DNA of 8,086 nucleotides from Methanomassiliicoccus sp. (GCA_020725985.1 DYTM01000030.1:960-9045), one strand, 5' to 3'; positions 1 through 5,669 are shown, numbered from the stretch's first letter. Program-made: numbers and translations. The notes: generated from the letters alone by a model not told the origin.

Positions 1-189
1 AAGACCGCGTCCGAATCGGAGGCAGATTGCCCCGTTCCCCCTCGTCTTCCAGGGAACGGCGGGGTTAAGGCGGACCAGGCGCGGCAAGCCGATGAGGTCA
101 AGGTCGCGGAGCTCCTCAATCATCTCGGTCGCAAGGAAGGTGGTGCACATCCCCTCGGTCGAGTCGGTATCATCGAAAGCGACGTACAT
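1..189 (-). CDS. tiaS: tRNA(Ile2) 2-agmatinylcytidine synthetase TiaS, N-terminal part
   Basis: Partial gene: the 63 N-terminal codons are present and the rest lies beyond the left edge. TiaS joins agmatine to C34 of the CAU-anticodon tRNA-Ile2 with ATP, so that the tRNA reads AUA instead of AUG; it is an archaea-specific cytosolic enzyme. Translating the minus strand from the ATG at 189 gives MYVAFDDTDS at the start, followed by GMCTT (13-17), GLPRLVRLNP (34-43) and WKTRGNGA (47-54). These match, from memory, the family's N-terminal FDDTDS and PRLVRLNPxxPWKTRGNG signatures. The start is supported by GGAG at 200-197, 7 nt upstream. The 127-nt gap to the upstream small OB-fold gene on the same strand leaves open whether the two share a transcript. 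The family assignment is strong despite the short fragment; catalytic and C-terminal RNA-binding parts cannot be judged. Confidence 0.9.
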   Translation of the reverse strand, partial: MYVAFDDTDSTEGMCTTFLATEMIEELRDLDLIGLPRLVRLNPAVPWKTRGNGAICLRFGRGL

Positions 190-316
190 TTGTCCTCTCC
201 GGGCGAGTCCGGCCTTACACTCCCGGGGCGGGCATTAACCTTTCGTTCCCGGCGCGGGAAGGGAGATTCGGAATGGTCGGGGCCTGGTAGGGGACCCAGG
301 GACCTCTGCCCCTGCC

Positions 317-691
317 TCAGGACGTTCCGCTCAGAACGACGAAGGATTCGATGAAGAGAAACGACAGGTCGTCGCTCTCCACTTCCGCCACGATCCTTAT
401 CACCGAGCCCTGCAGAGGGGGCAATGGAATCGCTCCCGCCTCGCAGAATGCCCTTGCCCTGTCTCCATTGACATCGACCAGCTCGAGGATCCACCCCCTC
501 TTCCCCTCGAAGCTATCGCTCACTGCGCAGGTCACTTCTACCCTACCCCCTTCCGCCGGTATGTCCGCGAATCCCGCTATCGCCAGAGGACCGAAATCCG
601 ATATCGCCAATAGCACCGAGATTGACAGGGCGGCTCCTATGGCCAGGATGGTTAGATGTCGTCTTGAGATGCCCACGCACCCCGTTCCCAT
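317..691 (-). CDS. Small membrane-anchored protein with probable OB fold
   Basis: A 124-residue protein of no assigned function. Residues 12-31 form one hydrophobic segment after a short Arg-containing N-terminus (SRRH), which reads as a signal anchor or uncleaved signal peptide. Residues 34-122 alternate polar and hydrophobic strands with a VEVTCAV / GWILELVDVNGD / ARAFC / GSVIRIVAEV pattern, typical of an OB-fold beta barrel. The body would then face the outside of the cell, so nucleic-acid binding should not be assumed. The two cysteines (55 and 83) could form a disulfide. The start is uncertain: ATG at 691 lacks a clear Shine-Dalgarno, and a GTG at residue 6 is an alternative. It lies upstream of tiaS on the same strand. 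A long plus-strand frame also covers this region, but its translation here is Ser/Pro/Thr-rich and looks like a shadow. Confidence 0.62.
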   Translation of the reverse strand: MGTGCVGISRRHLTILAIGAALSISVLLAISDFGPLAIAGFADIPAEGGRVEVTCAVSDSFEGKRGWILELVDVNGDRARAFCEAGAIPLPPLQGSVIRIVAEVESDDLSFLFIESFVVLSGTS

Positions 692-791
692 GGCGACCTG
701 GAGAAGCTTCGTCTTGCGTGCATGCTACGGCCAAGGAATTCTGCGGTTCCGAGCGGATGTCCTGGACGGAAGGATTGAATACCCGCCCCGA

Positions 792-2573
792 TTATTCCTG
801 CGCGTGCCCAAGCCGTTTCATGTGGAGCGGGCACCCCTGCTTTCCATAGGGGTGCTGATCCTGGGCGTGGCCCTGCTCGAAATCGGGGTCATGAGCCTGA
901 CCACTTCGATCCTCAGGGAGATGGGTGGATGGGCTTATTGGCTGCTCGCGATCGGCGTCATCCTCCTCATCGTCGGCATCGCGTGGCTTGCGAAGTTCAT
1001 GCTGAGGTTGAGGAAGTTCCGTGCGCTCCTGGCGGAGGAAAGGAAGGCGGTCCTCGTCTCCAATCTTGACGAGATCGAGTACATGGCCTGGAGGCTCCCC
1101 TCCAAGTACGGGGAGGAGCTGGCGGCCAGGAAGAGGGAGTTCGGTTTGAAGTAGCTCGTCCCAGCCGGCATTCTTGAAGCCTTGATGATGCGCCGGAGAG
1201 AGGGACCCCTTCGTTTCCACTGCAAGTGCTCCCGGGTCCCCGACGCCCCCACGGACTACGGGCAACCGAGGCGCGAATAACCTAGGAGGCGGATCGAACG
1301 CAGGGCTGGTTGGCGCTTCTTTTCCTTCATCCCACCGAACGACCTTGCCTTTTGCCAGATTGACTCTATCGAGGATTCGGCCCCGATTCTCCATTCTATA
1401 TCGTATCATGATTCTGACGATTCCCGTATACTCTACGCGCGCGATTTCCGCCTGCCCCCTCAACCAGTGAATCAGTGCTTCGGACTCAGGGGATTGTGGT
1501 GCTTCGATCTCCATTCCGAACGGGTGGGCGGAGCGATGCCCGATTTCATCTCTTAGCGTTGATAACCCCTCGCCCGTCAGCGCTGAGACCTGGACAACGC
1601 TCCCGAAGCCGTTCAGATTCTTCATCAATTCCTCCCTTTCCTTTGGATTACAGACAAGATCGATCTTATTGAGTGCCACAACCATGTTGTCGAGTCTGAC
1701 CTCCGGAAGCAGTATGTCTAAGGAGGTTCTCATTTTCCTTAGCATCTCTTCCAGGGAATCGGAAGCATCGAGAACAAGCAGAATCAGATCAGAATCCAAT
1801 ACGTCTTCGATCGTATTCTTGAACGACTCGATCATGAAGAGGGGAAGATCGTCTAGAAAACCTATCGTGTCAGTAAGAAGTACGTTCCTCTCCAACTCAC
1901 TAATCTTCCTGGTCAGAGAGGAGAGGGTTGAGAACATCCTGCCGTCGACGGCGGTCTTCTCCCCCGTCAGAGCGTTCAGGAGGGAGGACTTGCCTGCGTT
2001 TGTGTAGCCTACCAGACCAACAAGATAGAACCCCCTACGCCTCCTCTGAACCCTTCGGTAGTTCTGGTTCTCCCTCAACCCCTCCAGCTCATCATCTATC
2101 CCTTTCATCCTCTTCCGGATGAGGTCATAGTAGACGTCGACCTCATACTCACCGCCGGCCAGGAAACCCGGATGCTCCCCCGCTTTGGCGTTGTGAATCC
2201 ATTCTCTGATGAAGGGGATCTCATACTTCAGAGTGGCCCGTTCCACCTGAAGCTTCGCCTCCCTGCTGCTCGCTCTGATTGCAAAGATGTTGAGCACCAG
2301 TCTGATTCGATCGACGCACTCGACCCCCAACCTCCTCTCGAGGTTGAGATGCTGGGAGGGTTTCAGACTGCCATTGATAAGAACGACGTCGACCGGCGTT
2401 ACATGGATTATGTCCCCTATCTCACTCAGTTTGCCCTTTCCCACGAAGGTGGAAGGGTCTGGGCGATCTTTTCTCTGCACAATCTCATAGAGTACCTCAT
2501 AACCAGCAGATTCTGCGAGCTCCTCCAACTCTCCGAGATTGGTATGAAGTGTTACTATCGCGGCTTTCTTCAA
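792..2573 (-). CDS. hflX: GTPase HflX with an anomalous C-terminal readthrough
   Basis: HflX-family GTPases bind the large ribosomal subunit and help split or rescue ribosomes. Residues 1-175 form the N-terminal HflX domain (STFVGKGKLSEI at 41-52, DVVLINGSLKPSQHLNLE at 62-79) and the helical linker. The G domain has G1 GYTNAGKSS (189-197), G3 DTIGF (235-239), G4 NKID (302-305) and G5 SALTGEG (330-336). A short C-terminal domain ends near residue 418 (about position 1320), close to the usual family length. The frame then stays open for about 175 more codons, rich in Pro, Asp, Glu and Arg and antisense to a membrane-protein gene, so the true stop was probably lost or a frameshift is present. 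The start is TTG at 2573, with GGTGATGG (2588-2581) 7 nt upstream and overlapping the last base of the PPC-gene stop. The gene is about 47-50% GC, lower than its neighbours. Confidence 0.88.
   Translation of the reverse strand: MKKAAIVTLHTNLGELEELAESAGYEVLYEIVQRKDRPDPSTFVGKGKLSEIGDIIHVTPVDVVLINGSLKPSQHLNLERRLGVECVDRIRLVLNIFAIRASSREAKLQVERATLKYEIPFIREWIHNAKAGEHPGFLAGGEYEVDVYYDLIRKRMKGIDDELEGLRENQNYRRVQRRRRGFYLVGLVGYTNAGKSSLLNALTGEKTAVDGRMFSTLSSLTRKISELERNVLLTDTIGFLDDLPLFMIESFKNTIEDVLDSDLILLVLDASDSLEEMLRKMRTSLDILLPEVRLDNMVVALNKIDLVCNPKEREELMKNLNGFGSVVQVSALTGEGLSTLRDEIGHRSAHPFGMEIEAPQSPESEALIHWLRGQAEIARVEYTGIVRIMIRYRMENRGRILDRVNLAKGKVVRWDEGKEAPTSPAFDPPPRLFAPRLPVVRGGVGDPGALAVETKGSLSPAHHQGFKNAGWDELLQTELPLPGRQLLPVLGGEPPGHVLDLVKIGDEDRLPFLRQERTELPQPQHELRKPRDADDEEDDADREQPISPSTHLPEDRSGQAHDPDFEQGHAQDQHPYGKQGCPLHMKRLGHAQE
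804..1154 (+). CDS. Small two-helix membrane protein (DUF3198-like, tentative)
   Basis: A 116-residue protein if the GTG at 804 is the start. The same frame is open back to an ATG at 351, but the upstream part looks non-coding. TM1 is about residues 11-31 (LLSIGVLILGVALLEIGVMS), TM2 about 43-67 (WAYWLLAIGVILLIVGIAWL). A basic stretch follows (LRLRKFRALL), then a conserved-looking cytoplasmic tail, LDEIEYMAWRLPSKYG (88-103), ending KREFGLK. Two TM helices plus a LDExEYxAWxLP tail recall DUF3198 proteins of Thermoplasmata; this is recollection and not a search. No Shine-Dalgarno precedes 804 or the alternative GTG at 822, so a leaderless start is possible. The minus-strand hflX frame runs through the whole gene antisense. 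The hydrophobic pattern on this strand and the acidic/Pro/Arg-rich antisense product argue that this strand codes. Confidence 0.6.
   Translation: MPKPFHVERAPLLSIGVLILGVALLEIGVMSLTTSILREMGGWAYWLLAIGVILLIVGIAWLAKFMLRLRKFRALLAEERKAVLVSNLDEIEYMAWRLPSKYGEELAARKREFGLK
1206..1225 (-). other. ORB-like box, inverted, 1.9 kb from the main cluster
   Basis: Read on the minus strand: TTGCAGTGGAAACGAAGGGG. It matches the copies at 3087 and 3250 at 17 and 16 of 20 positions, in the opposite orientation, so its G-string points left while theirs point right. It lacks the long G-run after the core and resembles a mini-ORB. It sits in the stretch between the end of the membrane-protein gene and the end of the HflX-homologous region, which is probably non-coding. 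Confidence 0.65.
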
Positions 2574-2587
2574 TTCCTGTCCATCAC

Positions 2588-3013
2588 CTACTTCATATCG
2601 ATATCAAGTTCGTAGTACCCCGTCTTCGCGTTTAACACCCTTCCGAGTTTCATCCTGTCAAATCCCCTTACAAGTATCTCATTCAGAACGTTCGCCTTGC
2701 CTTCGAACAGGTGTCCTCCGTACGCCTCGAATGTCTTGCTGGAGACGGAGCAGTGCAGGTGGATCGGCACCTTGGCGTCAAGGGTGACCGAGCCCGACAT
2801 GGAGAGGAGCTCGTGCGGCTCCTCGAAATACTGCTTGAGGTACTCCTTCCCGGTGAAGTACCCAAGAGTGAATTGCCTTAGGATCCCGATTCCACCGAGG
2901 ACCCAGCCGCATTTGAAATCATGCTCTTCACAGACCTCGACGAGCCTTGCATGGACGTCCTCGCCGTCCTCAAGTTTGACTAGGAGCAGGTCTCCTTCGC
3001 TGGTACGCAACAT
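2588..3013 (-). CDS. PPC/DUF296-domain protein (putative DNA-binding)
   Basis: A 141-residue single-domain protein matching the PPC (plants and prokaryotes conserved, DUF296) family, whose members form trimers and are often called DNA-binding, although prokaryotic roles are poorly defined. Family-like features are GWVLGGIGILRQFTLGYF (36-53), ELLSMSGSV (68-76), HLHCSVS (85-91) and GGHLFEG (99-105). His85, His87 and His101 correspond to the conserved histidines that line a metal-binding site in several PPC structures. Length is normal for a free-standing PPC protein. It has no AT-hook. The ATG at 3013 lacks a clear Shine-Dalgarno; a weak TATA-like GATATG about 30 nt upstream suggests a leaderless message. 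Its stop is 14 nt from the hflX start, so the two are probably cotranscribed. It borders the candidate origin region. Confidence 0.85.
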   Translation of the reverse strand: MLRTSEGDLLLVKLEDGEDVHARLVEVCEEHDFKCGWVLGGIGILRQFTLGYFTGKEYLKQYFEEPHELLSMSGSVTLDAKVPIHLHCSVSSKTFEAYGGHLFEGKANVLNEILVRGFDRMKLGRVLNAKTGYYELDIDMK

Positions 3014-3086
3014 TCCAATCGACCGGATAATCGCGCTTCATCGCATATCTTCTTTGCCTCCGGAAGGCCTGAGCCTCGGGGGCGGT

Positions 3087-3106
3087 CTCCAGTGGAAGCG
3101 AAGGGG
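3087..3106 (+). other. ORB-like origin recognition box (best copy)
   Basis: CTCCAGTGGAAGCGAAGGGG, followed by CGGGGGTG. It contains the CCAGTGGAA dyad half and the AAGGGG G-string expected of archaeal ORB/mini-ORB elements bound by Orc1/Cdc6. It differs from the copy at 1206-1225 at 3 of 20 positions. The resemblance to the ORB consensus is from memory. Confidence 0.8.
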
Positions 3107-3180
3107 CGGGGGTGTCGCTCGGTGGGTTGACCGATACCTGCCTGGCACCCTGCCCCTTGCGGACCGAAATCGGAGGCGAA

Positions 3181-3220
3181 AGATAAAAGTAAGGTTCATG
3201 TAATCGGTCGCTCTATTCAA
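3181..3220. other. AT-rich patch, candidate duplex-unwinding element
   Basis: 14 of 40 bases are G or C, the lowest-GC stretch of the gene-free region, lying between the two direct ORB-like boxes. It includes AAAGATAAAAG (3179-3189), which could alternatively be a TATA box for a long-leader orc1/cdc6 transcript, about 140 nt upstream of the preferred start. Confidence 0.45.
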
Positions 3221-3244
3221 TCTGCACCGACCCGAGCGGTCGAT
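3203..3244. repeat. Imperfect inverted repeat in the candidate origin
   Basis: ATCGGTCGCTC (3203-3213) can pair with GAGCGGTCGAT (3234-3244) over 11 positions, including two G-T wobbles, around a 20-nt loop. It lies just left of the degenerate ORB-like box. It could be an RNA hairpin in the orc1/cdc6 leader or a protein-binding dyad; the wobble pairs favour an RNA structure if it is real. Confidence 0.4.
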
Positions 3245-3249
3245 GGCGT

Positions 3250-3269
3250 TTCCAATAGAAATGAAGGGG
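3250..3269 (+). other. ORB-like origin recognition box (degenerate copy)
   Basis: TTCCAATAGAAATGAAGGGG, followed by TGGGGGG. It matches the copy at 3087 at 15 of 20 positions in the same orientation, and four of the five differences are purine or pyrimidine transitions; the G-string after the box is also kept. It overlaps the upstream GTG at 3269 of the orc1/cdc6 frame, which argues against that codon being the start. Confidence 0.7.
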
Positions 3270-3328
3270 TGGGGGGCCGGCGTCTTTCGCCCCTCCAGTT
3301 CTTGGGGGGAGATTGTCTGGAAGACAAC

Positions 3329-4552
3329 GTGTTCAAGCCTTATCTGAAATCGAAGCCCCTGTTCAGACGGAACAGGGAGATATTGAGGTCGTCCTACATC
3401 CCCGACGAGCTCCCTCACCGGCAGCAGCAGATCGGCCAGCTAGCGGGGGTCTTGGCGACAGCGCTCAACGGGGACAGGCCGTCGAACGTCCTCATCTTCG
3501 GGAAGACGGGGACGGGGAAGACGGCATCCGTCAAGTATCTCGGGAACGAGATCAAGAAGGCGGACTCGGAGTTCAACAGGGTGTCCTTCGTCTATATGAA
3601 TTGCGAGGTGGTGGACACCCAGTATGGGGTGCTGCAGAACATAGGGAACCGCCTCATCGACGACTTCAATGAGAGGATCCCCTTTACAGGCTGGAGCACC
3701 GAGAGGGTGTACAACATCCTGCGGGAGAAGATCGAGGAGGAGGGGAAGGTCAGCATCATCGTCCTGGACGAGATCGACAAGCTCGTGTACAAGAGCGGGG
3801 ACGACGTCCTCTACCATCTTTCGAAGATAAACGACGACCTGGAGAAGGCGAGGTTGTCCCTCATAGGCATATCGAACGACCTCACTTTCACGGAGTTTCT
3901 CGACCCAAGGGTGAAGAGCAGGCTCGGAGAGGAGAAGATGGTCTTCCCGCCGTACAACGCAGAGCAGCTCCAGGACATTCTCAACCAGAGGGCGAGCCTC
4001 GCCTTCGAGGAGGGGATTCTGGAGCCGAGCGTCATCCCGCTGTGCGCGGCACTTGCGGCCCAGGAGCACGGGGACGCTAGGAGAGCTCTTGATTTGTTTA
4101 GAGTGGCCGCGGAGATCGCAGAACGGAACTCCGACGACAAGGTAACCGAGGCCCACGTGTACAAGGCGAAAAACAAGATCGAGCTCGACTGCGTCACGGA
4201 AGCGATTCGAACCCTCCCCACCCAGTCGAAGCTCGTCCTCATGAGCATCATCCTGAACGAGGAGAAGGGGGACGGGCGCCTCACCACTGGGGAGGTGTAC
4301 GAGGTCTACCGGGAACTAAGCAGGTCGGCGGGGGTGAGCGTCCTGACCCAGAGAAGAATCACCGACCTCATCTCCGAGCTGGACATGCTCGGTGTCATCC
4401 ATGCAAGGGTGAAGTCCTTCGGTCGGGGCGGGAGAACGAAGGAGATCGAGTCGAGCGTTCCTCTTCTCGAGGCGAAGAAGATACTCGAGGAGGACGAGAT
4501 GCTCCAGGGTCTGAAGAACTTCAAGCAGAAGACCCAGACGACGCTGATCTGA
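3329..4552 (+). CDS. cdc6: Orc1/Cdc6 family replication initiator
   Basis: The protein binds origin DNA, melts it and helps load the MCM helicase. From the GTG at 3329 it has 407 residues, normal for the family. The AAA+ core shows SSYIPDELPHR (21-31), Walker A GKTGTGKT (58-65), Walker B IIVLDEID (143-150), sensor 1 LIGISND (178-184), the initiator-specific region DPRVKSRLG (192-200) and sensor 2 GDARRALDL (248-256). A C-terminal winged helix follows at about 295-390, which contacts ORB DNA in known structures. The frame opens earlier, at a GTG at 3269, but that start lies in an ORB-like box and adds a Gly/Arg/Leu leader unlike the family; start choice is inferred, with only weak GGAAGA upstream of 3329. 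ORB-like boxes directly upstream suggest that it binds next to its own gene. Its stop abuts the stop of the convergent signal peptidase gene. Confidence 0.95.
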   Translation: MFKPYLKSKPLFRRNREILRSSYIPDELPHRQQQIGQLAGVLATALNGDRPSNVLIFGKTGTGKTASVKYLGNEIKKADSEFNRVSFVYMNCEVVDTQYGVLQNIGNRLIDDFNERIPFTGWSTERVYNILREKIEEEGKVSIIVLDEIDKLVYKSGDDVLYHLSKINDDLEKARLSLIGISNDLTFTEFLDPRVKSRLGEEKMVFPPYNAEQLQDILNQRASLAFEEGILEPSVIPLCAALAAQEHGDARRALDLFRVAAEIAERNSDDKVTEAHVYKAKNKIELDCVTEAIRTLPTQSKLVLMSIILNEEKGDGRLTTGEVYEVYRELSRSAGVSVLTQRRITDLISELDMLGVIHARVKSFGRGGRTKEIESSVPLLEAKKILEEDEMLQGLKNFKQKTQTTLI

Positions 4553-4555
4553 TCA
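4550..4555. other. Abutting convergent stop codons in one palindrome
   Basis: TGATCA: TGA is the orc1/cdc6 stop on the plus strand, and TCA is the signal peptidase TGA stop on the minus strand. No intergenic base separates the genes, so neither can have a terminator before the other's coding sequence, and the 3' ends of the transcripts must overlap. Confidence 0.9.
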
Positions 4556-5566
4556 TTTCCGTTCCTTCAGCTTCCTTACCTTCACGTTGCCTTCGGGGCC
4601 AGCCTTCGGGCGGGCCTTCCGGGAGGCGGGCTTCTCCTCCTTCGGCTCGGGCCGCGCCTTCTTGAAGAGCCTCCTCGGGTCGAGTCTCCTGGTCCAGGCG
4701 AACATTTCTATCCCCCTTCTTTTCAAGATCACGTTCGACAGGTCGAGGGCGATAGGGAGACCGACGATGAGCGCGATCGAGATGAACAGGTTCGTCTTGC
4801 TGTTCTCGGGAACGGTCGCGGGGGCGTCCCCGCTCACCCAGAGCTTCAACAGGCCGAACCAGGGCAGTTCCCCCCGGGCCTTCCCCACGATCCACTCATC
4901 CAGAACTGGCTCCCTGAAGATGGAGATCTGGTCGTAGTAGCCGTAAAGTATTCCACCCTCGCTGACGATGTTGTGGTCTCCCATGGTGATCAGGCCTCCG
5001 TGCGGCGTTCTAGAGCCGAAATATTGGAGAATGCTCTTGAGATCGATCCTGACCGTCACCCCGAGGTACCCCACGTCGTAGATCTCGACCGTGCCCTTCA
5101 GATCCCACCAGACCTTCTCCGAGGCGGTCGGGACGTTCCACTGCTCGGGAGGCAGATTGGCTAGGGAGGGGATGTCGAACCCCCCGCCGGTGCTGTTGTA
5201 GACAAGGCGGCAGATTGCCCGGTGGATGATTGGGGTGGTGCTTTGCTGGCCGTATCTCGAGTAGATGACGACGTCGCCGTACCCTTCGTAGGTCATGTGC
5301 CGGCTCGCCACCCCTTCGACGTAGGTGATGACCTCTTCCCCCGCACCAGCCTTCTTCACAATGACCAGGTCCCCGGTGTCGATCACGCCGATCGAGCTCC
5401 TGGCGTCGGAGTGCTGCATGCTGTTCGATTCCACCACGACGAGCGGAGGCCAAACGCCGCTGTAGGCGAAAAGGGCGAGGAAGATGATGAGCACGACGCC
5501 CACCGTCGCCCCGATTCCCTTGATCGTCCTGAGGTATGGCCTCTTCGGTTTGTCTTCGCCAGGCAC
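4553..5566 (-). CDS. Archaeal signal peptidase I (family S26B)
   Basis: This membrane protease cleaves signal peptides from exported proteins at the outer face. The protein is 337 residues, longer than minimal archaeal homologues of about 180-220. A basic N-terminus precedes TM1 (about 18-36). Catalytic Ser49 lies in VVESNSMQHSD (44-54), the box B motif. His115 in TPIIHR (111-116) is the dyad partner that replaces the bacterial lysine in S26B enzymes. GDHN (196-199) is box E, with Asp197. The region 118-190 is a large insert with WWDLKGTVEIYDVGYLGV. A second TM (about 259-281) leads into a Lys/Arg/Pro/Glu-rich cytoplasmic tail (about 283-337). The GTG at 5566 sits at the distance expected for a transcription start from the TATA box at 5588-5597, so the message is probably leaderless. 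It is convergent with orc1/cdc6. Confidence 0.92.
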   Translation of the reverse strand: MPGEDKPKRPYLRTIKGIGATVGVVLIIFLALFAYSGVWPPLVVVESNSMQHSDARSSIGVIDTGDLVIVKKAGAGEEVITYVEGVASRHMTYEGYGDVVIYSRYGQQSTTPIIHRAICRLVYNSTGGGFDIPSLANLPPEQWNVPTASEKVWWDLKGTVEIYDVGYLGVTVRIDLKSILQYFGSRTPHGGLITMGDHNIVSEGGILYGYYDQISIFREPVLDEWIVGKARGELPWFGLLKLWVSGDAPATVPENSKTNLFISIALIVGLPIALDLSNVILKRRGIEMFAWTRRLDPRRLFKKARPEPKEEKPASRKARPKAGPEGNVKVRKLKERK

Positions 5567-5587
5567 GACGCCAGTTAGGGGTTCTTC

Positions 5588-5597
5588 ATTATAAATA
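5588..5597. promoter_or_regulatory. Symmetric TATA element between divergent genes
   Basis: ATTATAAATA on the plus strand reads TATTTATAAT on the minus strand. Leftward, its centre is about 26 nt from the GTG at 5566, the spacing of a leaderless archaeal start. Rightward it would start transcription near 5615-5620, giving the dCMP deaminase a leader of about 50 nt. Whether it fires in both directions is inference. Confidence 0.7.
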
Positions 5598-5669
5598 GTT
5601 GGTTGGGGGCGCGGGATTTAGGTCGCGCTGGAATGGTCCTGGCGCTGACGCCGTCGGGGAGATGAAAAA

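Larger units (their letters stand above)
3014..3328. other. Candidate replication origin (oriC) upstream of orc1/cdc6
   Basis: A 315-bp stretch with no convincing gene, between two divergent genes, immediately upstream of the Orc1/Cdc6 gene, the usual place for an archaeal origin. It contains two ORB-like boxes in the same orientation (3087-3106 and 3250-3269), both followed by a G-string. Between them lies an AT-rich patch (3181-3220, 14 of 40 bases G or C, in roughly 60% GC surroundings) and an imperfect inverted repeat (3203-3213 with 3234-3244). Frames crossing this region give Arg/Ser/Pro-rich products with no family signature. Archaeal initiators bind ORBs next to a duplex-unwinding element; the layout here fits, but origin function is inferred. 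Confidence 0.75.

Noticed and set aside
351..803. N-terminal 151 codons of the plus-strand frame that ends at 1154
   Set aside because: Ser/Pro/Thr/Arg-rich with no fold signal, and antisense to the OB-fold gene; only the part from about 804 looks like protein.
2205..2218. GATGAAGGGG as a further ORB-like box
   Set aside because: It lies in well-conserved hflX coding sequence and lacks the CCAGTGG half.
3190..3240. Possible tRNA-like or structured RNA near GGTTCATGTAATC
   Set aside because: No acceptor stem, anticodon arm or proper T-loop can be assembled; only the imperfect hairpin remains.
3269..3328. Upstream GTG start for orc1/cdc6
   Set aside because: It lies in an ORB-like box and adds 20 residues unlike the family N-terminus; the GTG at 3329 aligns with known Orc1/Cdc6 starts.
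3440..4156. Long minus-strand open frame of 238 codons inside orc1/cdc6
   Set aside because: It is antisense to a gene with complete AAA+ motifs and its product has no family signature.
5128..5142. GCAGTGGAACG on the minus strand as an ORB half-box
   Set aside because: It is in signal peptidase coding sequence and is not followed by AAGGGG.
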